Origin: Novosphingobium terrae | GTDB taxonomy: Bacteria > Pseudomonadota > Alphaproteobacteria > Sphingomonadales > Sphingomonadaceae | Reading direction: 5' to 3' | DNA length: 64,000 nucleotides | Assembly: GCF_017163935.1 (NCBI RefSeq) | Contig: NZ_JABVZR010000001.1 | Location: 310,001-374,000, forward strand | Part shown: positions 56,014-64,000 of the stretch, piece by piece | Position numbering within the stretch: the first letter of the stretch is position 1 | How the letters are laid out: each line of letters begins with the position of its first letter | Made by a program: the position numbers and the translations under genes | The notes under the pieces: model-generated | Databases searched by the model: none | The model's input: the letters and a program-made list of their open reading frames with translations, nothing else | Told to the model about the DNA's origin: nothing

Positions 56014-56078
56014 GACTGCGATCTTCGTGGTCGCATCCTTTTTGCGAAAAACCGGTTCCCACTTTTTCGCAGCATGCT
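56014..56078. repeat. short palindromic intergenic repeat, alphaproteobacterial type
   Basis: GCGAAAAA, eleven bases (CCGGTTCCCAC), TTTTTCGC form a perfect 8-bp stem around 56043-56069. It is preceded by TGCGATC...GTCGCA and followed by AGCATGCT. From memory, AAAACCGGTTCCCACTTTT is a widespread intergenic repeat in alphaproteobacteria (RIME-like); I cannot confirm it here. It directly follows the stop of the 51-residue gene at 56079 on the minus strand and may end its transcript. Confidence 0.45.
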
Positions 56079-56234
56079 TCAGCGGGCCTGCTTCTCCTTA
56101 TGCGCCTTGAGCAGCCCGTCGAGTTCGGCAATGCGCAGCCGCTCGGGGCTCGTTTTGGGCAGGCCGTTCAGGCGGCATTTGGCCCAGAGCATCTTGCGCT
56201 CGGATTCCAGATTCTTGAGGTAAAGGTCGGCCAT
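56079..56234 (-). CDS. 51-residue conserved-looking cytoplasmic protein
   Basis: Short ORF MADLYLKNLE-SERKMLWAKC-RLNGLPKTSP and so on, 51 residues, predicted to be mostly alpha-helical, rich in Leu, Lys, Arg and Glu, with one Cys and no signal or membrane segment. GGAG lies six bases before the ATG. The balanced amphipathic composition and good ribosome binding site argue that it is a real gene. Function unknown. It lies 67 bases after rsmA on the same strand and could be the last gene of the lptD-surA-pdxA-rsmA group. Confidence 0.6.
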   Translation of the reverse strand: MADLYLKNLESERKMLWAKCRLNGLPKTSPERLRIAELDGLLKAHKEKQAR

Positions 56235-56301
56235 AAGATCTCCATTCCCGCCTTACATAGCGCAGGCGGGTGTGTTTCGCGACTATCAGGGATGTTTCGG
56301 G

Positions 56302-57138
56302 TCAGGACAGGATGCGGGCGATGCCCACGAAATCCTCGATCCCCAGCGTTTCGGCGCGGCGGGCCGGATCGATGCCCAGCGTTTCGAGCGCTTCCAGAGC
56401 GCCGGGAACACCCTTCAGGCTCTGGCGCAGCATCTTGCGGCGCTGGCCGAAGGCGGCTTCGGTCACACGCTCCAGCATGCGGGGGGATACGCCCTCGGGC
56501 GCCTCGCCGGGCACGATATGGACCATGGCGCTCATCACCTTGGGCGGCGGGGTGAAGGCGCTGCGATGCACCTTGACCGCGATCTTCGCTTTGGAGCGCC
56601 ACTGCGCCAGCACCGCCAGCCGCCCATAGGCATCGCTGCCCGGCGCGGCGATGATGCGCTCGGCCACTTCAAGCTGGAACATCAGCGTCAGGCTGGTCCA
56701 TTGCGGGGGCCATGTCGCGCCGCTCAGCCAGCCGGTGAAGAGGTTGGTGCCCACATTGTAGGGCAGATTGGCGACGATGGCATAAGGTTCGGCGCCGAAG
56801 ATGCTGGCCGGATCGACCTTGGTGGCATCGCCATGGATCACCGTCAGCCTGCCGGGGAAGGCTTGCGACAGCTCCTCCAGCACCGGCAGGGCGCGCTTGT
56901 CCATTTCGATGGCGGTGACCTTGGCGCCGGCACGCAGCAGGGCGCGGGTCAGGCCACCGGGGCCGGGGCCGACCTCCAGCACATTGGCGTCCATCAGGCT
57001 GCCGGGGATGGCGGCCAGACGGTCGAGCAACTGCTCATCGAAGAGGAAGTTCTGCCCCAGCGCCTTGGTGGCGAAAAGGCCATGCGCGTTGATCACCTCC
57101 CGCAGGGGAGGCAGCGGATGAGTTGGCGGATATTTCAT
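56302..57138 (-). CDS. rsmA: 16S rRNA (adenine(1518)-N6/adenine(1519)-N6)-dimethyltransferase
   Basis: Dimethylates two adjacent adenines near the 3' end of 16S rRNA, a late step and quality check in 30S assembly; also called KsgA. 278 residues. Motifs: [17 protein letters not shown] (family start), [16 protein letters not shown] (SAM motif I), [14 protein letters not shown], and [14 protein letters not shown] (the NLPY catalytic motif IV). [17 protein letters not shown] and [16 protein letters not shown] complete the RNA-binding C-terminal half. It overlaps the end of pdxA by four bases. Confidence 0.98.
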   Translation of the reverse strand: MKYPPTHPLPPLREVINAHGLFATKALGQNFLFDEQLLDRLAAIPGSLMDANVLEVGPGPGGLTRALLRAGAKVTAIEMDKRALPVLEELSQAFPGRLTVIHGDATKVDPASIFGAEPYAIVANLPYNVGTNLFTGWLSGATWPPQWTSLTLMFQLEVAERIIAAPGSDAYGRLAVLAQWRSKAKIAVKVHRSAFTPPPKVMSAMVHIVPGEAPEGVSPRMLERVTEAAFGQRRKMLRQSLKGVPGALEALETLGIDPARRAETLGIEDFVGIARILS

Positions 57139-58154
57139 GCGAGAATGGTGGCTTCAGCCCGGCGCGCGGCGCAGTCGCCCGCCATGCGGATCGCGGCGAT
57201 GGTGGCGCCCGCATCGGCGATGTTGCGCCCGGCGATGGCAAAGGCCGTGCCGTGATCGGGCGAGGTGCGGATGATCGGCAGACCCAGCGTGACATTCACG
57301 CCATGGTCGAAATCCAGCGCTTTCAAGGGGATCAGCGCCTGATCGTGATACATGCAGATCGCCACGTCGAAGGTGGCACGGGCGCGCTCGGCAAACAGCG
57401 CATCGGCGGGGTGAGGCCCGGTGGCGTCGATGCCGCGCGCGCGCAGGGCGGCGATACCGGGTTCGATCAGGCGGCCTTCCTCATCGCCCATGCGGCCTTC
57501 TTCACCCGCATGCGGGTTGAGCGCGGCAATGGCGAGGCGGGGGCTGGGCAGCCCGAAATCGCGGGTGAGGGCAGCAGCGGTGATCGCGCTGCGGCGTTCC
57601 ACCAGCTCAGGCGTGATCAGGCTGGGGACGCTGGCCAGCGAGGTATGCACTGTCAGCGGTACGGTGCGCAAAGTCGGCCCGGCCAGCATCATCACCGCAT
57701 CCTCGGCGGCAACACCGGCAGCGGCAGCGACAAATTCGGTCTGCCCGGGATGGACAAAGCCCACTTCGGCCAGCCGCGCCTTATGGATCGGGGCGGTGAC
57801 GATGGCACCAGCCTCGCCCTCCACCGTCAGCCGTGCCGCCAGCGACAGCGAGGCCAGTGCCAGAGCAGCCCCCTCACGATTCGGCTCGCCCGGCGTATAG
57901 GGGCCGTCCAGATCGCCCAGCACCGGCAGGGCACGGGGGAAAACCTCGGCAGCCTGCGCGGGGGAGGCAATGCGCTCGATCGGCACATCCAGCCCGCGTG
58001 TGGCCGCTGCCGCCGCGATCAGCCGCGCGCCGCCCATGGCGAAGAAAGGCGCCAGCCCTTCCTCCTTGCGCCGGGCCCATGCGGCGGCGATCAGCTCGGG
58101 GCCGACCCCCGCCGGATCGCCCAGCGACAGAACCAGAGGCAGCGCGGCAACCAT
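57135..58154 (-). CDS. pdxA: 4-hydroxythreonine-4-phosphate dehydrogenase
   Basis: Oxidises 4-phosphohydroxy-L-threonine on the way to pyridoxal 5'-phosphate (vitamin B6), NAD-dependent with a divalent metal. 339 residues, normal length. [16 protein letters not shown] is the family start; [23 protein letters not shown] contains metal-ligand His residues, and [43 protein letters not shown] is the highly conserved C-terminal signature with further metal and substrate His/Asp residues. It is coupled to surA upstream (one-base overlap) and rsmA downstream. Confidence 0.97.
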   Translation of the reverse strand: MVAALPLVLSLGDPAGVGPELIAAAWARRKEEGLAPFFAMGGARLIAAAAATRGLDVPIERIASPAQAAEVFPRALPVLGDLDGPYTPGEPNREGAALALASLSLAARLTVEGEAGAIVTAPIHKARLAEVGFVHPGQTEFVAAAAGVAAEDAVMMLAGPTLRTVPLTVHTSLASVPSLITPELVERRSAITAAALTRDFGLPSPRLAIAALNPHAGEEGRMGDEEGRLIEPGIAALRARGIDATGPHPADALFAERARATFDVAICMYHDQALIPLKALDFDHGVNVTLGLPIIRTSPDHGTAFAIAGRNIADAGATIAAIRMAGDCAARRAEATILA

Positions 58155-59545
58155 CAGTTGTATTCGATGATCGCGTCGCGGCGCAGGTCGCGCATGTAGA
58201 TCTGGGCGCGGCGGTTGACGCGCTCATCTTCCATCTGGCCCAGCACGGCGTCGAAGTTGGGCGCGCCGGCATCCTTGGGCTCTTCACGACCGCAGAGCAT
58301 CAGCATGCGCACACCCTCGGCCACCGAGCCGAAGGGCTGGGTCGAATCGCCCGGCTGCATCGCCAGCACGGTCTGCTGCAGGGCGGCGGGCAGATCGCGC
58401 GCCTTGACCTGATCGTTGGCCACCACATTGGCGCCGATCTTCTGCGCCGCGGCATCCACGCCGCCGCAGCCCTTGGCCGCCTTGATCGCGGTGGAGAATT
58501 CGGTGGCGCGCTTGTTGGCGTCAGCCTCGCTCATACCCTTGGGGAATTCGATCGAGATCTGCTTGAGCGCCAGAATCGCGTCACGCGGATCGGCGGTCAG
58601 CACCTTGCGCTTGTCGATCAGATACAGGATCGAGAAGCCGCCGCGCATTTCCACCGGGCCGGTCAGCTGGCCGGGCTGCATGTCGCGCGCGGCAGCGGCC
58701 AGTTCGGTGGGCAGCTGGCTCAGGCGCACCCAGCCCAGATCGCCGCCGACCACCTTGGTCGAGGCTTCCGAATATTGCCGCGCATAGGCCACGAAGCTGC
58801 CGCCCTGGCGCAGCTGGTCCATGATGCGGTTGGCATTGGCGGCGACCGAAGGCTTGGCTTCGGGCGTGGCCGAAAGATAGATTTCGCCGACGTGATACTC
58901 ATCGGTGCCCTTCTGGGCCTGCATCTTGGCGATGAGTTCCTTCACTTCTTCCTGGCTGACGTTGATGAAGGGCTGAACATTCTTGCGCAGCACGCGCTGC
59001 CAGGCCAGCTCACCCTTGATCTGCCGCTTCAGAGAGGCCGAGGACGATCCCACGCGGGTGAGATAGGCATCGAGCGCCTTCACATCCTGATGGAAATTTT
59101 CCTGCGCCACGCGGGCGAAAGTATCGTCCACCTCGGAATCATCGATGGTGGCGTCAGCGCTCTTGGCTTCCTGAATCTGCAGCGTTTCGTCGATCAGGTT
59201 GCGCAGCACCTGCGCGCGCAGCTGGGTGCGCTCCTCATCGGAAATCTTGCCGCCATTGGCCGCGATCACCAGCGCCAGACGCTGATCGACATCGGTGCCG
59301 GTGATGATGTCGCCGTTCACGATGGCGGTAGCGCGGCGCAGATTGGGCGTGTTCTTGCCGAACAGGGTGACGGTATCGGGCAGGTTGAAGGGATCGCCAC
59401 CGGGGCCACCGGCCTCCGCCGCTTCCGGGGCGCCGCCGGGCTGGCCCTGCGCCATCAGCGCGGTGCCGGGCAGCGCCAGTGCCATAGCGACGGAAAGGGC
59501 CACGCCTGCCCGGAGGAAGGAAACGCGGTTCTTGGACTTCATCAT
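58154..59545 (-). CDS. surA: periplasmic peptidyl-prolyl isomerase/chaperone SurA
   Basis: Escorts outer-membrane proteins, notably LptD, through the periplasm. 463 residues, slightly longer than E. coli SurA. A signal peptide (AGVALSVAMALALPGTALMA) is followed by the SurA N-domain: RATAIVNGDIITGTDVDQRLALVI, then ESKIQEAK-like helices. A PpiC/parvulin domain covers about residues 205-310: YHVGEIYLSATPEAKPSV, GDLGWVRLSQLPTELAAAARDMQPGQLTGPVEMRGGFSILYLID. A C-terminal helical part follows. ATG codons at 59545 and 59542 are both possible starts. Placement between lptD and pdxA matches the conserved E. coli order. Confidence 0.94.
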   Translation of the reverse strand: MMKSKNRVSFLRAGVALSVAMALALPGTALMAQGQPGGAPEAAEAGGPGGDPFNLPDTVTLFGKNTPNLRRATAIVNGDIITGTDVDQRLALVIAANGGKISDEERTQLRAQVLRNLIDETLQIQEAKSADATIDDSEVDDTFARVAQENFHQDVKALDAYLTRVGSSSASLKRQIKGELAWQRVLRKNVQPFINVSQEEVKELIAKMQAQKGTDEYHVGEIYLSATPEAKPSVAANANRIMDQLRQGGSFVAYARQYSEASTKVVGGDLGWVRLSQLPTELAAAARDMQPGQLTGPVEMRGGFSILYLIDKRKVLTADPRDAILALKQISIEFPKGMSEADANKRATEFSTAIKAAKGCGGVDAAAQKIGANVVANDQVKARDLPAALQQTVLAMQPGDSTQPFGSVAEGVRMLMLCGREEPKDAGAPNFDAVLGQMEDERVNRRAQIYMRDLRRDAIIEYN

Positions 59546-59732
59546 CACCGTCTGGTCGATCCTGCTTGACTGGCCCTGCGCCGGGAAGACGCGCGGGGCT
59601 TTCCCCCCACATACCGGCCTGCGGCTGAACCAGACCTGATGGAAAATCAGGGCCGAGCCGCCTTCCGGGCTGTGAACGCCTGGGGCGATAGCCTGTTTGC
59701 GCCCCCATGCCAATGGCATGAGGGATTGTTTG

Positions 59733-59867
59733 AAAATCCGGCTCTTCAGCCGGATTTTGCGGCACCGGCCCGCTCCCCCACCTGGTTACCCTAAGGTGGT
59801 ATCCTCTGGGTGGCCGGGTGGGGGAGCGGGTCGGTGCCGCTTGCCAACAGGCAAAGCCTGTTGGCAA
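59733..59867. repeat. three consecutive hairpins between lptD and surA, including repeat-family-2 copy 2
   Basis: Reading the + strand: AAAATCCGGCT-CTTC-AGCCGGATTTT (59733-59758), terminator-like in both directions; then GCGGCACCGG-CCCGCTCCCCCACC pairing with GGTGGGGGAGCGGG-TCGGTGCCGC (about 59759-59840), the member of the family seen at 50139; then TTGCCAACAGGC-AAA-GCCTGTTGGCAA (59841-59867), ending five bases from the lptD stop. Together they should strongly separate lptD from surA transcription. The rest of this 326-base gap (59546-59732) probably holds a surA promoter. Confidence 0.8.
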
Positions 59868-59871
59868 CACA

Positions 59872-62232
59872 TCAACGGAAACCGATGTTCTTCAGGCTGA
59901 AATGCAGTTCGAAGCTGCTGCCCTTGGCCACGTCGCCGATGGTGACATAGTCCTTGCGCCAGGTCAGGTCGATTTCCAGACAGTCGGAATTGTAGGAAAA
60001 GCCCAGACGGGTGCGCAGCGGCTGATATTTGTCGAGCGTCTGGCCATTGACCACGGTCTTGTCGTCAATGTCGAGAATCCCCGAGCCGAAGATCGAGAGA
60101 TAGCGCGCGAAAGCGACACGCGCGGCGGCGCGCAGCTCGGTGCTGTCCTGCAGATCCTCGATGGTGGGATCGAAATGGCGGTTGAGCTTGACGTAGCCGA
60201 CCTCGAAATAGGTCTTGTTGCTGCCCACCGCCGCGTCGATTTCATTACGGCGGAAGCCCATCGTGTCCTTGTCGAGGCGATAGCGATGGGTGATCTTGAA
60301 CAGATCGCGATAGCGGATTTCGGTGCGGCCCACGATGTCGGACATGCGGCCCGAAAGGCCCGTGCCATCCGGCAGCAGCGTGGGCTTGCTGGTCATGCGA
60401 TAGGACTGGCCGATGTTGGCGTTGATGCTCCAGCGCGGAACATCCAGCTTCCATTCCAGACCATAGGTGATGCGCGTGCCATCCTCGATCCGGTCGTAAC
60501 CGGGGAAGCGGTTGAGCGCGAAGAGATTGTCATCCTCCAGCTCGATCGCCCGCGAATCCTCGTTGGGAATCGAGAGGTTGGGCGTGGAGGGCGCCGCCAC
60601 CACCTGCACATGCGGGGTGATCACCTGCGTGCCGCCAAAGGCCGCACCCACCAGCGGCCAGGTCATGTCCACCGCGCCCAGCACCACGCCGCGGGTCTGC
60701 CAGCCGGGCAGGCCCTGATAGATCGAGGTGGCGGTCAGGCTGTTGTCGCTGGAGTGATAGGCGTCGGCGCGGGCCAGGCCCGTGAAGGTGAACTGCTGGC
60801 CCCAGGGGGTGGTGCGGCGCAGGCTGTATTGCGCGCTGGTGAAGGCGCGCTGCGTGTCCTGCCCGGCGGTGCGGGTGATGGCCAGCGTGTTGGCCTCGAT
60901 CTCGAACTGGCCGCCCAGCCAGGGGTCGGCGATGCGGCGGCGATAGTCCAGCACGGGCAGGGCGATGGGCACGCTGCCCTGCAATTCGTCGGTGCGCAGC
61001 GTCTGGAAGGCCCAGCCGGAGAGCGAGAAATAGGAGTTCTTGTCGATATGCTCGACATTGATGGTCGAGCGCAGAAGGTCGTCGTTGTTGATGTAATAGC
61101 GCTGCAGGAAGGTGCGGTCGCTGGCCAGACGGCCCGAGAAGGTCACGCTCCATTCCGGCGAGAGCTGGAACTTGCCATTGGCGTCGATATAGCCGCGCAG
61201 CTGGTCCTGACCGTTGCCGATGGTCGTGCCCGTGGCCGACACCACCGGGCTGCGGGTGACATAGCCGGTGAGCTGGAAGGCGCCCAGATCGGTCAACTGG
61301 CGATAGTTGACCTGAAGCATCGGGTCGACCTTGGAGAAGACATAACCCTTGACGGTGACGTCCTTGTCGTCGGCCAGGCGAATGTATTCCGCTTCGGACA
61401 GTTCAAAGCCGTTGGACGCGGTCGAACGCAGATCGGGAATCAGCGGCCCGGTGATTGCGCGACCGTCCGTGGCGATGATGGCCGTGGGCAGCGGCACCAG
61501 CGGCACGCCGAAGACCACCAGACGCGCGGCCTTGAACTTCACCAGCTTGTGCTTCTGGTCGTAGATCACGCGGCGGGCGTTGATGCGCCAGCTCGGCGTG
61601 GTAGCGCAACCCTTGGAATTGACCACATCGCAGCCGGTGTAGCTGACGCGGGTGAGCAGCACCGTGCCATCCGCCTGCTTTTCGCCCTTGTCGGCGGCAA
61701 GGCGGCCGCCTTCGCGCAGCAGCAGCAGCATGTTGGTGGTGAAGCCCACCGTCATGTCCTGATCGACCTTCATCGATCCGGTGAACATCTCATTGCCATC
61801 GGCATCGACCGCGCGGATGTTGCCATTGGCCACGATATCGCCGGTGTCGCGGTTCCAGACCACGGAATCGGCGCGCATGGTCCGGTCGCCGCGCCTCAGG
61901 AAGACATTGCCCTTGGCGGTGACGAGGTTGTCATCGTCGGAATAATCGACCTCATCGGCCTCGAAATCGACATTGCGGTCGGCTGCGGGCTTGGCGGGGG
62001 CCGTGTCACCATGTTCGCCGGACTCGCTCTGGGCGCCCAGCTGCGGGGAGGGCGTGATGCCCGCGCCCGTGCTGATCGGCTGGCCCAGCGAGCCTGTCGG
62101 CAGTGCAAAAGCCACAGCGGGATTCGCCGCAAGGCCCAACACAACGGCCATCGCACCAAGCGAAAGGCCCGGAAAACCGCCGCTTTGCCGGGCGCGCAGA
62201 AGAGATGGGCGAGAACGCCTTAAGGGAAGCAT
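59872..62232 (-). CDS. lptD: LPS-assembly protein LptD
   Basis: Outer-membrane barrel that, with LptE, inserts lipopolysaccharide into the outer leaflet. 786 residues. The signal peptide (PGLSLGAMAVVLGLAANPAVAFA) is followed by an OstA/LptA-like beta-jellyroll: VDFEADEVDYSDDDNLVTAKGNVFLRRGDRTMRADSVVWNRDTGDIVANGNI. The organic solvent tolerance C-terminal barrel domain begins near FGVPLVPLPTAIIATDGR and includes LRGYIDANGKFQLSPEW and many aromatic strands ending FELHFSLKNIGFR. The ATG at 62232 starts the signal peptide; a longer frame continues upstream without homology. It is divergent from pepA. Confidence 0.96.
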   Translation of the reverse strand: MLPLRRSRPSLLRARQSGGFPGLSLGAMAVVLGLAANPAVAFALPTGSLGQPISTGAGITPSPQLGAQSESGEHGDTAPAKPAADRNVDFEADEVDYSDDDNLVTAKGNVFLRRGDRTMRADSVVWNRDTGDIVANGNIRAVDADGNEMFTGSMKVDQDMTVGFTTNMLLLLREGGRLAADKGEKQADGTVLLTRVSYTGCDVVNSKGCATTPSWRINARRVIYDQKHKLVKFKAARLVVFGVPLVPLPTAIIATDGRAITGPLIPDLRSTASNGFELSEAEYIRLADDKDVTVKGYVFSKVDPMLQVNYRQLTDLGAFQLTGYVTRSPVVSATGTTIGNGQDQLRGYIDANGKFQLSPEWSVTFSGRLASDRTFLQRYYINNDDLLRSTINVEHIDKNSYFSLSGWAFQTLRTDELQGSVPIALPVLDYRRRIADPWLGGQFEIEANTLAITRTAGQDTQRAFTSAQYSLRRTTPWGQQFTFTGLARADAYHSSDNSLTATSIYQGLPGWQTRGVVLGAVDMTWPLVGAAFGGTQVITPHVQVVAAPSTPNLSIPNEDSRAIELEDDNLFALNRFPGYDRIEDGTRITYGLEWKLDVPRWSINANIGQSYRMTSKPTLLPDGTGLSGRMSDIVGRTEIRYRDLFKITHRYRLDKDTMGFRRNEIDAAVGSNKTYFEVGYVKLNRHFDPTIEDLQDSTELRAAARVAFARYLSIFGSGILDIDDKTVVNGQTLDKYQPLRTRLGFSYNSDCLEIDLTWRKDYVTIGDVAKGSSFELHFSLKNIGFR

Positions 62233-62322
62233 GGCTTGCCTATCGCACCGGTGCGTCCTAACTGCAATGCGCGTTGATCGCGGTGCGTTCTGTTGAGCAG
62301 AGTGTGTCGCCCGCGACGCGGT

Positions 62323-62362
62323 GGCTCTGAACGCGTGAAAATTCACGCGGAAAGCCAGAGCC
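62323..62362. promoter_or_regulatory. nested inverted repeat in the lptD/pepA divergent region
   Basis: An inner 18-bp palindrome, CGCGTGAA-AA-TTCACGCG (62332-62349), is enclosed by GGCTCTG (62323-62329) and CAGAGCC (62356-62362). It ends 30 bases before the pepA ATG, so it may be a repressor operator or a hairpin in the pepA leader mRNA. Confidence 0.55.
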
Positions 62363-62392
62363 TTGCTGTCGCCCGATTGCCATGGAGTTGTC

Positions 62393-63853
62393 ATGCAGAT
62401 CCAGTTTTCCACATCCGACCAGTCCTCCGCCACCACGCGCGCGCGTTTGATCGAGGGGGGCAGCTGGCCCGCCGATCTCGATCCGTTGCTGGCCGCTGGA
62501 GCCAGGGCCAACCGTTTTAACGGCAAGGCGGGCGATTTGTTCGAAGGTTTTGTGTCGCGCGGCGATGTCACCCTGCGCGCCGTGCTGCTGGGCATCGGTG
62601 AAAAGGGCGCTGCCGACCGTGTGGCGGGCCTTGAAAAGGCCGGTGCGGCGCTGACCGCGCAGTATCTCACCAGCGGCGAAAGCACGGTGGCCGTGGATCT
62701 GGCCGGTGCCGATCTGACCGGCGCCGAAGTGGCCGCGCTGCTGCTGGGCCTGCGCCTGCGCGCCTGGCGCTGGGACAAGTATCGCACCACCCAGAAGGAC
62801 GAGAAGAAGGTCAGCCTGACCACCGTCGACGTCGTCGGCGCGCCCGAGGGTGCCGAGGCGGCGTGGGAAGAGGCCTTCGCTCTGGCACAGGGCGTGGAGT
62901 TCACCCGCGAGCTGGTCACCGAACCGGCCAATGTGATCTATCCCGAAAGCTTCGTGGCACGCGCTCAGGCCCGTTATGAGGGCACCGGGCTGAAGGTGCG
63001 CGTGCTGGAGCAGGCCGAATTGGCCTCGCTGGGCATGGGCGCGCTGCTGGGCGTGGCTCAGGGCTCGGTCCGTCCGCCGCGCGTGCTGGTGATCGAGTGG
63101 AACGGCGGCAAGGACGGCGAGGCGCCGGTGGCCTTCGTCGGCAAGGGCGTCACCTTCGACACCGGCGGCATCAGCCTGAAGCAGCCCGCCGGCATGGAAG
63201 ACATGAAGTGGGATATGGGCGGCGCGGGCGCCGTGGCGGGCACCATGCTGGCCCTTGCTCTGCGCAAGGCCAAGGCCAATGTGGTTGGCGTCTGCGGTCT
63301 GGTGGAAAACATGCCCGACGGCAACGCCCAGCGCCCCGGCGACGTGGTGACCTCCATGTCCGGTCAGACCATCGAGGTGATCAACACCGATGCCGAGGGC
63401 CGTCTGGTGCTGTGCGACGCGCTGACCTTCGTGCAGCGCGAATACAAGCCCAAGCTGGTGATCGATCTGGCCACGCTGACCGGCGCGATCATCGCCAGCC
63501 TCGCGCATGAATATGCCGGTATCTTCAGCAATGACGATACGCTGACCGCCCAGCTGACCGCCGCCGGCAACGCCACCGGCGACAAGCTGTGGCGCATGCC
63601 GATGGGCTCGGTCTATGACCGCATGATCGACAGCCCCATTGCCGACATGAAGAACATCGGCGGCAAGTTCGGCGGCTCGATCACGGCGGCGCAGTTCCTG
63701 CTGCGTTACATCGAGAAGGGCACCCCCTGGGCGCATCTCGACATCGCGGGCATGGTCTGGGCCGACAAGCCCGGCCACAGCTGGGACAAGGGCGCGACCG
63801 GTTACGGCGTGCGTCTGCTCGACCGTTTCGTGCGCGATACCGCCGAAGGGTAA
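62393..63853 (+). CDS. pepA: leucyl aminopeptidase (M17 family)
   Basis: Cytosolic, hexameric, two-metal aminopeptidase of 486 residues. The N-terminal domain (about 1-165) is variable. The catalytic domain carries VAFVGKGVTFDTGGISLKQPAGMEDMKWDMGGAGAVAGTM (metal ligands Lys and Asp in GKGVTFDTGG and the MKxDMGGA motif) and INTDAEGRLVLCDAL, the M17 signature NTDAEGRL with the Asp and Glu ligands and catalytic Arg. GATGYGVRLLDRFV is a typical end. GGAG lies five bases before the ATG. In E. coli PepA also binds DNA in XerCD recombination. holC follows at once (TAATG), as in many proteobacteria. Confidence 0.97.
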   Translation: MQIQFSTSDQSSATTRARLIEGGSWPADLDPLLAAGARANRFNGKAGDLFEGFVSRGDVTLRAVLLGIGEKGAADRVAGLEKAGAALTAQYLTSGESTVAVDLAGADLTGAEVAALLLGLRLRAWRWDKYRTTQKDEKKVSLTTVDVVGAPEGAEAAWEEAFALAQGVEFTRELVTEPANVIYPESFVARAQARYEGTGLKVRVLEQAELASLGMGALLGVAQGSVRPPRVLVIEWNGGKDGEAPVAFVGKGVTFDTGGISLKQPAGMEDMKWDMGGAGAVAGTMLALALRKAKANVVGVCGLVENMPDGNAQRPGDVVTSMSGQTIEVINTDAEGRLVLCDALTFVQREYKPKLVIDLATLTGAIIASLAHEYAGIFSNDDTLTAQLTAAGNATGDKLWRMPMGSVYDRMIDSPIADMKNIGGKFGGSITAAQFLLRYIEKGTPWAHLDIAGMVWADKPGHSWDKGATGYGVRLLDRFVRDTAEG

Positions 63854-64000
63854 TGCCCCTGCGCGTCGATTTCTATCTGGTGGGGCAGGGGGACGCTTTG
63901 GTCGCCCTGCCGCCGCTCGCCGCCGCCGCGATGAAGGCCGGCCAGCGCATGCTGGTGGTTGCGGGCGACGGCGGGCAGCGCCAGCGCATTTCCCAGGCGC
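63853..64000 (+). CDS. holC: DNA polymerase III chi subunit, 5' part (runs off the window end)
   Basis: First 49 codons only. The sequence MPLRVDFYLVGQGDAL, then AMKAGQRMLVVAGDGGQRQRIS, follows the chi-subunit pattern (V-x-FY at the start and a G-x-R-x-L-V strand after the first helix). Chi links the clamp loader to SSB in the replisome. The start overlaps the pepA stop, and pepA-holC-valS is a common gene order; this supports the call. The remaining two thirds lie outside the window. Confidence 0.85.
   Translation, partial: MPLRVDFYLVGQGDALVALPPLAAAAMKAGQRMLVVAGDGGQRQRISQA

Overview
The window is GC-rich chromosomal DNA from an alphaproteobacterium, most likely a sphingomonad close to Novosphingobium. 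The evidence is a circularly permuted (two-piece) tmRNA gene with the tag ANDNEALALVA, an orphan TonB receptor of the sphingomonad type, a CIRCE-controlled groESL pair, an O-succinylhomoserine sulfhydrylase, a fused CysNC, and overall codon and protein style. The genus is an inference. I see no insertion sequence, prophage, CRISPR array, tRNA or rRNA. The content is housekeeping and metabolic, with a few accessory genes.

Layout. 1-9.4 kb: the 5' part of polA, a small lipoprotein, a GNAT acetyltransferase, a class A beta-lactamase-like protein, groEL/groES with CIRCE, a MATE exporter and recO. 9.4-17 kb: leuB, a dolichyl-phosphate-mannose-synthase-like GT2-GtrA protein with a PMT-family O-mannosyltransferase nearby, metZ, apaG and a LysR regulator. 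17-28 kb: a proline-rich unknown and a complete tripartite RND pump (adaptor, two different RND subunits, outer-membrane factor). 28-36 kb: a 3-hydroxybutyrate-dehydrogenase-like SDR, a TonB receptor, and pstSCAB behind a PHO box. 36-46 kb: a 1114-residue GH18-deacetylase-GT2 fusion, a TSUP transporter with cysD-cysNC-cysQ (sulfate assimilation), and a CitE-like lyase. 46-54 kb: an orphan CheW, a flavin reductase, a valine-degradation cluster with a palindromic operator, a TorF-type outer-membrane protein, and a NUDIX-SDR-LacI group. 54-64 kb: mscL, ssrA, small hypotheticals, the envelope/ribosome cluster lptD-surA-pdxA-rsmA, pepA and the start of holC.

The most unusual signal is non-coding. 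Seven copies (228-237 bp) of one dispersed element lie in intergenic gaps (4593, 8471, 14920, 28821, 35840, 44447, 51305). Each end is a 20-21 nt perfect palindrome. The ends are also inverted copies of each other, and the middle holds an inverted GCGCCGCAGGC/GCCTGCGGCGC pair. The loop-proximal bases of the end palindromes vary between copies but stay paired, so the structure rather than the sequence is conserved. Four of the seven fill the gap between convergent genes, and in three of those no other terminator is visible. A second, smaller hairpin family has two copies (50139 and 59733-59841).

Limits: all identifications come from reading the sequence and translations. No database search or folding program was run. 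Boundaries of RNA and repeat features are approximate to a few bases.
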